DNA from: JBPOFM01 sp038259855
GTDB lineage: Bacteria > Bacteroidota > Bacteroidia > Flavobacteriales > Flavobacteriaceae
Assembly (NCBI GenBank): GCA_038259855.1
Contig: JBBSOJ010000155.1
Location: forward strand, 1 to 7,747
Direction: 5' to 3'
DNA length: 7,747 nucleotides
The stretch's first letter is position 1. Every line of letters starts with the position of its first letter. A program made the position numbers and the translations under genes. Shown piece by piece: positions 1-5,875 of this stretch. The notes beneath the pieces are model-generated. The model worked only from the letters and a program-made list of their open reading frames with translations. It searched no databases and was not told where the DNA came from.

Positions 1-223
1 CACGATTTTTAAAGACCACTTTTTCGTTTTCCCAAAACAATTCAGGGTGTGTATCTAATTGTCCGTGAATATCGGCAGTTTGTAATATGGTAATGCTCAA
101 TGTATCCTTTGATGGAGAAGTATTTTCCATCGTATTTGGTTTTTCCGTCTTGCAGGCAACGGTTACCAATAGAATTCCTAAAAGCGATGTTATCGTGATT
201 ATGCTATTTTTTATTTTTTTCAT
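1..223 (-). CDS. Lipoprotein of the 5'-nucleotidase / SoxB-like metallophosphatase superfamily (3' part outside window)
   Basis: Only the first 74 codons are present; the frame stays open to the left edge. It starts at ATG 221-223. Residues 1-23 form a lipoprotein signal peptide (KK, then a hydrophobic run) ending at Cys24 in VTVAC, so the product is probably a lipidated periplasmic or outer-membrane-facing protein. After a polar linker, residues 44-55 read SITILQTADIHG, the first metal-binding block (Asp51-x-His53) of calcineurin-like phosphoesterases of the UshA/5'-nucleotidase type, to which the thiosulfohydrolase SoxB also belongs. The following HPELFWEN segment reminds me of SoxB-like members, but this is recall, not an alignment. 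The gene begins 2 nt after the stop of the dsrE-like gene, so the two are surely co-transcribed. The sulfur context favours a sulfur-ester or nucleotide hydrolase. Superfamily call fairly firm; substrate unknown. Confidence 0.72.
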   Translation of the reverse strand, partial: MKKIKNSIITITSLLGILLVTVACKTEKPNTMENTSPSKDTLSITILQTADIHGQLDTHPELFWENEKVVFKNR

Positions 224-225
224 AA

Positions 226-648
226 TTACAGGCTTAAACTTTTATATCCTTTTTTCTGAAGTTGAAAATTGTAAAGAATTCCGTTTTCTACTGTTTTTAT
301 GTCTTTTGGAATTTTTGTTTTATCGACTTTGAATTTATTAAGCGAAAAACCGCAGGCAACCAATTGTACACCTGCTTTTTCAGCTTTTTCGACAAAGTCT
401 TTCATTTTCTCTACATCGGTAATGTCGCCAATTCCCTTGCCACAGATAACGACTTGAAAATCGCCAAATGCTTTGCCTTCTTCAGCTTTTAGCGCTTCGG
501 CAGTGAGAATTATGGGTTGCAATTGTGCTACGTTTTTGGTAAGCACCACATAATTGTTTATATCGTTAGGCATTTGTTGTGCTTTTAAATTAGTTGTGCT
601 AAACAGTGTTAGCATTAAAAAAATTGAACTAAATATGTATGTTTTCAT
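226..648 (-). CDS. Exported DsrE/DsrF-like sulfur-relay family protein
   Basis: The 140-aa product has a cleavable signal peptide (residues 1-23, cleavage likely after LKA) and one DsrE-like alpha/beta domain. Landmarks are VVICGKG around Cys69, and GVQLVACGFSLNKF with Cys99. The latter is the loop that carries the persulfide-accepting cysteine in DsrE/TusD relatives. Cytoplasmic DsrE proteins bind or pass on sulfane sulfur. Here the signal peptide places the domain in the periplasm, where it could bind sulfur released near the DoxX and metallophosphatase partners (inference). The ATG at 646-648 lies inside the 3' end of the doxX-like gene (20-nt overlap), and the stop is 2 nt before the next start, so translation is probably coupled. 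Family call is good; exact function is not established. Confidence 0.82.
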   Translation of the reverse strand: MKTYIFSSIFLMLTLFSTTNLKAQQMPNDINNYVVLTKNVAQLQPIILTAEALKAEEGKAFGDFQVVICGKGIGDITDVEKMKDFVEKAEKAGVQLVACGFSLNKFKVDKTKIPKDIKTVENGILYNFQLQKKGYKSLSL

Positions 649-1054
649 CTTGATTTATTTTTAAAGGATTATTGGTGTCATTCAATATAAAAAATAGAAG
701 ACCACCTAAAATTGCTATGTTTTTGAAGAGTGGTCCAAGTGTGGTAATTTGCCCTACTTGAACGGTTAATGTTATGGGTATTAAAATTGCCATTAAGACT
801 ATTGCCGCCCACTTGGTTTTATATCCAACTAAGAATAAAAAACCCGCAACTAGCATTACTATTCCAGAAGCAATAATGAGCCATTGAGGTTCGCCAAATA
901 AATGGGCGATGCCTTTAAAGCTTGCTTGTTCAATTCGCTGCGCGGTTTTCTCTACATTGAGCAAATGGTTAAAACCCGCTACGAGAAATATTCCGCTTAC
1001 CAATACACGCAACAGCTGAATGGAACGACGGCTGACTAAAATATGTGTCGTCAT
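629..1054 (-). CDS. DoxX-family integral membrane protein
   Basis: The 141-aa product has four hydrophobic segments (about residues 13-31, 57-77, 82-103 and 108-123), with RRSIQLLRVLVSGIFLVAG at the start of the first and GYKTKW between the second and third. This is the usual size and layout of DoxX/DoxD-like proteins. DoxD is a subunit of archaeal thiosulfate:quinone oxidoreductase, and DoxX relatives elsewhere act with thiol or sulfur redox partners. A role in oxidising thiosulfate or thiols at the inner membrane fits the neighbours but is inferred. Its 3' end overlaps the dsrE-like gene by 20 nt. It starts 127 nt after the end of the upstream 120-aa gene; I see no convincing -7 box in that gap, so read-through from the upstream promoter is likely. 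Confidence 0.82.
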   Translation of the reverse strand: MTTHILVSRRSIQLLRVLVSGIFLVAGFNHLLNVEKTAQRIEQASFKGIAHLFGEPQWLIIASGIVMLVAGFLFLVGYKTKWAAIVLMAILIPITLTVQVGQITTLGPLFKNIAILGGLLFFILNDTNNPLKINQDENIHI

Positions 1055-1181
1055 TGAAAGTGATTTTTAAAAGTTTGAATTTGTGCGGTGTATGTTCGTA
1101 ATGGTTCATTTTGACACATCGTTATGGGCACAAAGAAGCACTACGGAATCACCGACTTTAAATTTTTATAAATGTGTAGAA

Positions 1182-1544
1182 TTAAACCTGCCGAGGAGGT
1201 GGAGAATCGTTATCTAAATAGTGATAACTCAAATTTGAAGTGAGATGTTCGTTAAAAACTAAATCTGTTTTTAAAATGTCTGTTTCCCAAGAAAACAATT
1301 GAAGTTGAAATTGCGACGTGCAAAAACCACTTAATGCTATGACTTTCGAAGTCGTTGAGTCGGTTTGAGAAAACTCTGTTTTTGTCTGTGCGTGATTTGT
1401 AAAATTTTTCTTCTTACAATTAAGATTGGTAAAAGATAGTTCGGTTCCGCTGAAAATAAGATTCAACGCATTTGCATCTATGGCAACAAATTTTGCTAAA
1501 AAAATGAATGTAAGTAGCGCCGCTATGTAAGTTTTTATGTTCAA
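1182..1544 (-). CDS. Unrecognised small exported or membrane-anchored protein (TTG start)
   Basis: I do not recognise this 120-aa protein. The only plausible start is TTG at 1542-1544, because no in-frame ATG occurs in the N-terminal region, and the predicted promoter lies directly upstream. Residues 1-20 form a hydrophobic export signal or anchor (MNIKTYIAALLTFIFLAKFV). The rest is soluble, rich in Ser, Thr and Asn, with cysteines at about residues 43 and 75 and a distinctive acidic/proline end, DNDSPPPRQV. It is the first gene behind the operator-promoter at 1553-1597 and precedes doxX by 127 nt, so it probably belongs to the sulfur operon. It could be a small regulatory or assembly partner of the membrane components, but nothing in the sequence shows a reaction. 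Confidence 0.62.
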   Translation of the reverse strand: MNIKTYIAALLTFIFLAKFVAIDANALNLIFSGTELSFTNLNCKKKNFTNHAQTKTEFSQTDSTTSKVIALSGFCTSQFQLQLFSWETDILKTDLVFNEHLTSNLSYHYLDNDSPPPRQV

Positions 1545-1552
1545 AATTAATA

Positions 1553-1560
1553 CAAAGATA
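1553..1560 (-). promoter_or_regulatory. -7 promoter box of the doxX/dsrE operon
   Basis: The minus strand reads TATCTTTG, an exact match to the Bacteroidota consensus TAnnTTTG. No TTG is found at the usual -33 position; the palindrome at 1581-1597 occupies that region instead, which fits an activator-dependent promoter. Transcription would start near 1549, leaving only about 5 nt before the TTG start codon, so the first message is close to leaderless. Confidence 0.7.
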
Positions 1561-1580
1561 GAATAAACCCATCGTCTGCT

Positions 1581-1597
1581 CTGTAACTTTTGTTACC
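1581..1597 (-). promoter_or_regulatory. Crp/Fnr-like operator of the doxX/dsrE operon
   Basis: On the minus strand this is GGTAAC-AAAA-GTTACAG, with a perfect core palindrome GTAAC-N4-GTTAC (1583-1596). Half-site length and 4-nt spacer equal those of FNR-type sites (TTGAT-N4-ATCAA). Its last base is exactly 20 nt from the TATCTTTG box, placing its centre near -40 relative to the predicted start. The same motif with the same spacing occurs at 1833-1849 facing the other operon. Confidence 0.72.
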
Positions 1598-1832
1598 TAA
1601 TAAGACTATAATTAATGGAAACGCAAATAAGTATCCCAAATCACCAACGATTCTCTTACTTTAACTCATGTAATCTACAAACAACTAAAAAGAAACCGCT
1701 GGTATTTTAATTAGGATGCCATTACAATCATGACTATTGCGGTTAAACCGAATAGAATTGACATTAAATTTATTTTTTAGTACGTGTCATCATTTTCTTT
1801 TTTTAGAAATAAATAAATTCTAGTGAGGTTTT

Positions 1833-1849
1833 GGTAACTATTGTTACAG
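1833..1849 (+). promoter_or_regulatory. Crp/Fnr-like operator of the YeeE operon
   Basis: The plus strand reads GGTAAC-TATT-GTTACAG, identical to the operator at 1581-1597 (read on its own strand) except within the 4-nt spacer. The core palindrome is 1834-1847. It ends exactly 20 nt before the CATCTTTG box, so its centre falls about 40 nt before the predicted transcription start, the position used by Crp/Fnr class II activators. Confidence 0.72.
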
Positions 1850-1869
1850 TACTATTCTCTAAAAACAAG

Positions 1870-1877
1870 CATCTTTG
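1870..1877 (+). promoter_or_regulatory. -7 promoter box of the YeeE operon
   Basis: CATCTTTG matches TAnnTTTG at all but the first base and shares ATCTTTG with the box of the divergent promoter. A start near 1881 would give a leader of about 14 nt, A/T-rich as usual for Bacteroidota, before ATG 1895. Confidence 0.6.
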
Positions 1878-1894
1878 CATCAAAATTAATTATT

Positions 1895-2452
1895 ATGAAT
1901 TGGATTTATGAACCTTGGCCTTGGTATGTTGCGGGCCCTTTAATTGCTCTAGTAATGTTTCTTCTCTTATTTGTCGGAAAGCAATTTGGGATGTCATCTA
2001 ACTTGCGAACAGCTTGTGCTGCTGTTGGTGCAGGTAAAGCGGCAGATTTTTTTAAATTCGACTGGAAAGCAGAACGCTGGAATTTAATGGTTGTGGTCGG
2101 TGCCATAATTGGTGGATTTATCGCTTCAACTTATATGAGTGACAACACGGTAAAAATCAATCCAGAAGTTGCACAACAACTTGCTGATGATTATCAAATT
2201 ACCAGCGCAGGAGAAAGTTACTTGCCACCAGAAATCTTTGGGACAGACGCATTAAGTGACCCGTTAATGATAACGTTATTATTGATTGGTGGACTTTTAG
2301 TTGGATTTGGAGCGCGGTATGCAGGTGGCTGTACATCAGGTCACTCCATTTCTGGAATTAGCAACCTACAATTACCATCTCTTATAGCTACAATAGGCTT
2401 TTTTATAGGTGGGTTGGTAATGATACATTTAATTTACCCTTTAATATTTTAA
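1895..2452 (+). CDS. YeeE/YedE-family (TsuA-like) sulfur-compound transporter, N-terminal half
   Basis: The 185-aa inner-membrane protein starts at ATG 1895; a TTG further up at 1841 lies inside the operator and upstream of the promoter, so it is not the start. Hydrophobic segments lie at about residues 11-27, 63-81, 122-140 and 161-180. Two family signatures each contain a cysteine: SNLRTACAAVG (Cys41) and GFGARYAGGCTSGHSISG (Cys146). In the characterised bacterial homologue TsuA, a thiosulfate importer, conserved pore cysteines relay thiosulfate. The protein is about half the size of single-chain YeeE, and the missing part is encoded by the next gene, 2 nt downstream. Thiosulfate or a related sulfur species is the likely cargo; family call is strong, substrate is inferred. 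Confidence 0.9.
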   Translation: MNWIYEPWPWYVAGPLIALVMFLLLFVGKQFGMSSNLRTACAAVGAGKAADFFKFDWKAERWNLMVVVGAIIGGFIASTYMSDNTVKINPEVAQQLADDYQITSAGESYLPPEIFGTDALSDPLMITLLLIGGLLVGFGARYAGGCTSGHSISGISNLQLPSLIATIGFFIGGLVMIHLIYPLIF

Positions 2453-2454
2453 TC

Positions 2455-2868
2455 ATGAGATACATCACCTATTTAGCAATTGGTATTTTCTTCGGAATTA
2501 TAATGTTTAAATCTGAAGCAGCGTCATGGTTTCGAATTTATGAAATGTTTCATTTTGGAAGTTTTCATATGTACGGTCTTATGGGGTCTGCTTTAGTGCT
2601 TGGCATTATTGGAATTCAACTTATCAAGAAGAAAAACATGAAACCAATTGACGGAAGTAAAATGAGTTTAAATCCAAAAGATAAAGGTATAAAGCGCTAT
2701 CTTATTGGCGGTATAATTTTCGGTTTGGGATGGGCATTGGCAGGCGCATGTCCTGGACCAATGTACGTGCTTTTGGGCGCTGGATACGGTTCTATATTAA
2801 TTGTAATTTTTGGCGCTTTGCTTGGGACTTTCCTTTATGGAATGGTCAAGGACAAGTTGCCTCATTAA
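2455..2868 (+). CDS. YeeE/YedE-family (DUF6691-type) transporter, C-terminal half
   Basis: The 137-aa membrane protein starts at an ATG 2 nt after the stop of the first half. Hydrophobic segments lie at about residues 3-18, 36-57, 82-99 and 104-131. The signature GLGWALAGACPGPMYVLLG, with Cys99, is the second repeat motif of YeeE/YedE proteins, equivalent to the cysteine-bearing loop in the other half. A lysine-rich cytoplasmic linker spans about residues 58-81. The two halves almost certainly assemble into one transporter, as such split pairs are common in Bacteroidota and Proteobacteria. The operon ends here: a strong terminator follows at 3047. Confidence 0.88.
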   Translation: MRYITYLAIGIFFGIIMFKSEAASWFRIYEMFHFGSFHMYGLMGSALVLGIIGIQLIKKKNMKPIDGSKMSLNPKDKGIKRYLIGGIIFGLGWALAGACPGPMYVLLGAGYGSILIVIFGALLGTFLYGMVKDKLPH

Positions 2869-3046
2869 AAATTACGATTGACTATGTTTCATCAGGTAAG
2901 CGAATCACTTTTTATAAAATTTCTTATAGCATTTAAATACATGGTAGAAGTAATCTTTACCTAATATTGAACTATTAAATTTCATAATTTGGGTTAAGCA
3001 ACTGGATTAAATCAAGAAATCTTGTGTCTGTCTCAAAGTTTAAATA

Positions 3047-3078
3047 ACAAAAAGCCCACCAATTGGTGGGCTTTTTGT
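3047..3078. terminator. Bidirectional intrinsic terminator
   Basis: This is a perfect 32-bp palindrome: 16-nt arms ACAAAAAGCCCACCAA and its complement, with a GC-rich stem GCCCACC/GGTGGGC ending in TTTTT on the plus strand and also on the minus strand. It lies between two convergent genes, the YeeE operon (ending 2868) and ohr (ending 3106), and can stop transcription from both sides. Confidence 0.92.
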
Positions 3079-3105
3079 AGAATAAAATATCCTATCAATG
3101 AATCA

Positions 3106-3534
3106 CTATTCATCGAGCAATAAATTTAATTTAACGGTAATATTATCACGTGTCGCTTTGCTAAATGGACAAACCTCATGTGCTTTCTCAACTAAATCCT
3201 CACCTGTTTTGAGATCAACTCCAGGGATGTAACAATCTAACGTTGCTTTTAAAAAGAATCCATCTTCATCTTGGCAAAAACCTATGATGGCAGTAACGCT
3301 CAGCTCTTTTTCGTCAATTTTAATCTTCTCACTTTTGGCAACAGATTGTATAGCGCCTCCAAAACATGCGGCATAGGCTGCGCCAAATAATTGTTCAGGG
3401 TTTGCACCATCGCCACCGTCGCCTCCCATAGATTCCGGGACGGACAACTTAAAATCTACTGGACCTTCCTCTGATTTTACATGTCCTTTTCTTCCGCCAA
3501 CTGCTGTCGTACTAGCTTTATATAGTGTCTTCAT
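3106..3534 (-). CDS. ohr: Organic hydroperoxide resistance protein (Ohr, OsmC superfamily)
   Basis: The 142-aa cytoplasmic thiol peroxidase reduces organic hydroperoxides. All expected catalytic residues are visible: Arg15 in GGRKGH, Glu47 in NPEQLFGAAYAACF, the peroxidatic Cys57 in the same block, and the resolving Cys122 in AHEVCPFSKATRDN. Spacing and total length match the Ohr subgroup rather than OsmC or YhfA. In other bacteria such enzymes are recycled through lipoylated proteins. It is a single-gene unit facing the YeeE operon across the terminator at 3047-3078. The upstream promoter is unclear: TATATTTC on the minus strand (3563-3570) is one base off the -7 consensus. No ohrR is in the window. 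Confidence 0.93.
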   Translation of the reverse strand: MKTLYKASTTAVGGRKGHVKSEEGPVDFKLSVPESMGGDGGDGANPEQLFGAAYAACFGGAIQSVAKSEKIKIDEKELSVTAIIGFCQDEDGFFLKATLDCYIPGVDLKTGEDLVEKAHEVCPFSKATRDNITVKLNLLLDE

Positions 3535-3598
3535 TTCGTATGTGTTTTAAATATTTGATTCTGAAATATACTGCCAAAAAGGAACTATATAAAACCAT

Positions 3599-3620
3599 TT
3601 CTCATAAAATTCTCATAAAG
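3599..3620 (+). repeat. 11-bp tandem direct repeat resembling a Pho box
   Basis: Two adjacent copies, TTCTCATAAAA and TTCTCATAAAG, differ only in the last base. The 11-bp period and the core resemble the PhoB box known from E. coli (CTGTCATAAA repeats). It lies about 65 bp upstream of the ohr start, but in the opposite orientation to that gene. Binding is inferred from resemblance only. Confidence 0.4.
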
Positions 3621-3711
3621 TTGTGGATGATTTCAGAATGATTGAAAGTAATTTTTACAACCCACTTCCCGCTTTATAATCTGACGAGCTTAAACTTAAA
3701 ATTTATGTGTA

Positions 3712-5718
3712 TCAATCTATTTCAAAATTTGAGATCCCTTTATTTAGCCAAGCCAAGTACTCATCAACGTCAGGTGTATAACCAATAGGGTCTATCAAAT
3801 TGTCTTCATCATGATCAACCAAGACGTAAAATGGTTGCGTGTTGGTTTTGTATCTTAAAGTTTGGAATTCACTCCATTTCTGTCCGATATATTTTAATTT
3901 TTTTCCTGGTTTTAATTTTGAATCAATAATCTCATCTGCTTCAAGTTCTCGTTTATCATCCACATATAAGGAGATAAGTACAATCTCATTCTTCAAAATG
4001 TTCAACACTTGATCGTCAACCCAAACATTCTGTTCCATTTTGCGACAATTCACACAAGCCCAACCAGTAAAATCGAGCATTACAGGTTTGCCTACTTTCC
4101 TTGCGTAGGCAAGTCCCTTTTCATAGTCATTAAAAGCTAGAATTTGGTGAGGTGCCAATAAATGTGCGCCTTCAGGGAGTTCGTCATTTGCATTGGTCAT
4201 AACACCACCTCCAGTTTTTGAATTTCCAACGCCGTAGGGAGATTCAGCATAATCTAAGGGAGGAGGGAAGGCACTGATTAAATTTAAGGGTGCGCCCCAA
4301 AGTCCAGGAATCATGTAAATGGTGAAAGTTAGGACGATAAGTCCTAAACTCAATCGACCCACAGATATGTGTGTTAAGGGTGAATCGTGCGGTAATTTAA
4401 TTTTGCCAAAAAGGTATAATGCCAAGGTTCCGAAAATTGCAATCCAGATAGCGATGAAAACTTCGCGTTCCAAAATATGCAGTTGCAATACCAAATCTGC
4501 TTGGGACAAAAATTTAAATGCCAGAGCCAATTCCAAAAATCCAAGAACAACTTTCACGGTGTTTAGCCATCCTCCAGATTTTGGTAAGGAGTTTAACCAA
4601 CCCGGAAATGCTGCAAACAAGGCAAATGGAAGCGCAATCGCCAAAGAAAAGCCGAGCATGCCGACAATAGGAGCAACGCCACCTTTCGAAGCGGCCTCTA
4701 CCAGCAGCGTACCAACAATTGGGCCTGTGCAAGAGAAGGATACAATGGCCAAGGCCAAGGCCATAAAAAATATACCAATAATTCCGCCTCTATCTGCTTG
4801 TCGATCAACTTTATTCGCCCATTTATTAGGCAGTACGATTTCGAAAGCTCCTAAAAATGATAATGCGAAAATGATCAACAATAAGAAAAATATAACATTG
4901 AACCAGACGTTTGTTGCCAAAGCATTAAGGACGTCTGCCCCAAAAATAGCGGTCACCGCTGTTCCTAACAACACATAAATTACGATGATGCTTATACCGT
5001 AGATGAGGGCGTTTCTAATGCCGATCGCTTTGTTCTTGCTCTGTTTCGTAAAGAAACTCACAGTCATTGGGATCATCGGAAATACGCAAGGTGTTAATAA
5101 AGCTGCGAAGCCAGAAATAAATGCAATCAAGAAAATGGTCCATAAACCTTGGTCGTCAGCCTTTTTTTCTTGCTTTCCAATGTTTTTAACAACGTCCTTC
5201 TCTGTGTCGTCAGGGGCTTGAAAATTAATAGTCTGTTCTGTGGTTCCAAATAGGCTCGTGTCTTTATCGGAAAGTCTAAAAATCAGATCGACGTATTCGG
5301 GTGGCAAACAGCGCTCATCATCACATACCATAAATTCAACTTCGCCTTCTACAATAGAAAGTTCTTTATTTATAAGTTTGATTTGTTGCTTGAATTCAGC
5401 TCTATCTTCAAAAAATTTAATTTTCATATTGAAGACCTCATCATCTACTGTTTTTCCTTTTTCTTCAGAAACTTTTCCAATTAGAGAGAAATCATCGGTT
5501 GGTTTGAACGTAAACGTGGTGGATATTGGGCCGCCATCAGGGACTTTTTGAGAATATAAATGCCAGCCGTCATCAATGTTAGCAGTAGCAATAAGAGTAA
5601 CTGTAGTGTCAGTAGTCTTTTCAATTGATGTTTCCCATTCAACTGGTTTCAGAATCTGTGATTGCACATTTAATATTGAACACAGAAAAAATAGAAAAAA
5701 CGGTATTTTTATTTTCAT
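3712..5718 (-). CDS. dsbD: Thiol:disulfide interchange protein DsbD
   Basis: The 668-aa inner-membrane protein carries electrons from cytoplasmic thioredoxin to periplasmic thiol proteins. I place the start at ATG 5716-5718, giving a signal peptide of about 20 residues; an upstream in-frame TTG at 5752-5754 overlaps the -7 box and cannot be used. All three redox parts are present. The N-terminal domain has Cys132 and Cys137 (MVCDDERCLPPEY). The central part has about eight helices (roughly residues 192-475) with Cys211 (LTPCVFPMIP) and Cys330 (SFSCTGPIVG). The C-terminal thioredoxin-like domain has the CVNC motif at 555-558 within DFTGWACVNC. Length is slightly above the proteobacterial protein. 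It appears to be its own transcription unit, about 180 bp upstream of ohr. Confidence 0.94.
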   Translation of the reverse strand: MKIKIPFFLFFLCSILNVQSQILKPVEWETSIEKTTDTTVTLIATANIDDGWHLYSQKVPDGGPISTTFTFKPTDDFSLIGKVSEEKGKTVDDEVFNMKIKFFEDRAEFKQQIKLINKELSIVEGEVEFMVCDDERCLPPEYVDLIFRLSDKDTSLFGTTEQTINFQAPDDTEKDVVKNIGKQEKKADDQGLWTIFLIAFISGFAALLTPCVFPMIPMTVSFFTKQSKNKAIGIRNALIYGISIIVIYVLLGTAVTAIFGADVLNALATNVWFNVIFFLLLIIFALSFLGAFEIVLPNKWANKVDRQADRGGIIGIFFMALALAIVSFSCTGPIVGTLLVEAASKGGVAPIVGMLGFSLAIALPFALFAAFPGWLNSLPKSGGWLNTVKVVLGFLELALAFKFLSQADLVLQLHILEREVFIAIWIAIFGTLALYLFGKIKLPHDSPLTHISVGRLSLGLIVLTFTIYMIPGLWGAPLNLISAFPPPLDYAESPYGVGNSKTGGGVMTNANDELPEGAHLLAPHQILAFNDYEKGLAYARKVGKPVMLDFTGWACVNCRKMEQNVWVDDQVLNILKNEIVLISLYVDDKRELEADEIIDSKLKPGKKLKYIGQKWSEFQTLRYKTNTQPFYVLVDHDEDNLIDPIGYTPDVDEYLAWLNKGISNFEID

Positions 5719-5751
5719 GGAAGGCAATTGAAATTGGAAATTAAATGATCG

Positions 5752-5759
5752 CAAAAATA
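5752..5759 (-). promoter_or_regulatory. -7 promoter box of dsbD
   Basis: The minus strand reads TATTTTTG, matching TAnnTTTG exactly. Transcription would begin near 5748, giving a leader of about 30 nt before ATG 5718. No good TTG is seen at -33. Confidence 0.6.
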
Positions 5760-5776
5760 CGACAATATCATCAGAG

Positions 5777-5796
5777 GCTAAATGTCATCATTTAGC
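5777..5796. promoter_or_regulatory. Inverted repeat upstream of dsbD, possible operator
   Basis: A perfect repeat GCTAAATG-TCAT-CATTTAGC has 8-bp arms and a 4-nt spacer. Its centre lies about 27 bp upstream of the dsbD -7 box, i.e. near -38. On neither strand is it followed by a good T run, so an operator is more likely than a terminator for the small gene upstream. Which regulator would bind is unknown. Confidence 0.45.
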
Positions 5797-5875
5797 TGTA
5801 AAAAAGCGTTAAAGTCGTTATAAAATTTAGAAAATTATAGAGGTAATTAGTGTGATGGATAAGATGATTTGGGTT

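Larger units (their letters stand above)
1545..1894. other. 350-bp divergent regulatory region between the two sulfur operons
   Basis: This region separates the leftward doxX/dsrE operon from the rightward YeeE operon. Both ends carry the same palindrome plus a -7 box (listed separately). The central part, about 1600-1830, is AT-rich and holds no convincing gene. It contains a short perfect repeat CGGTT-A-AACCG at 1740-1750 and a tiny 17-codon hydrophobic ORF on the minus strand (1711-1764) that is too short to call as a gene. Confidence 0.7.

Noticed and set aside
87..492. Plus-strand open frames of 81 and 76 codons
   Set aside because: They are shadows of the lipoprotein and DsrE-like genes on the other strand; the translations are Phe-rich and lack any family pattern.
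1694..1744. AACCGC ... GCGGTT inverted repeat as a hairpin or riboswitch
   Set aside because: Arms are only 6 bp with a 39-nt loop, and no known riboswitch pattern is visible.
1841..1894. Longer N-terminus for the first YeeE half, starting at TTG 1841
   Set aside because: The extension runs through the operator and the -7 box, upstream of the predicted transcript start; ATG 1895 gives a normal membrane-protein N-terminus.
1906..2106. 66-codon minus-strand frame opposite the first YeeE half
   Set aside because: It is antisense to a clear YeeE-family gene and lacks any supporting signal.
4319..4978. 219-codon open frame on the plus strand
   Set aside because: It lies wholly antisense to dsbD, its translation is a low-complexity mix of Lys, Asn and Pro with no recognisable domain, and the dsbD frame carries all the expected motifs.
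5719..5754. Longer N-terminus for DsbD, starting at TTG 5752-5754
   Set aside because: That TTG overlaps the TATTTTTG promoter box, and the ATG at 5718 begins a typical signal peptide.
5777..5796. Intrinsic terminator for the 50-aa gene
   Set aside because: The stem is A/T-rich and no T run follows it in the minus-strand direction; kept as a possible operator instead.
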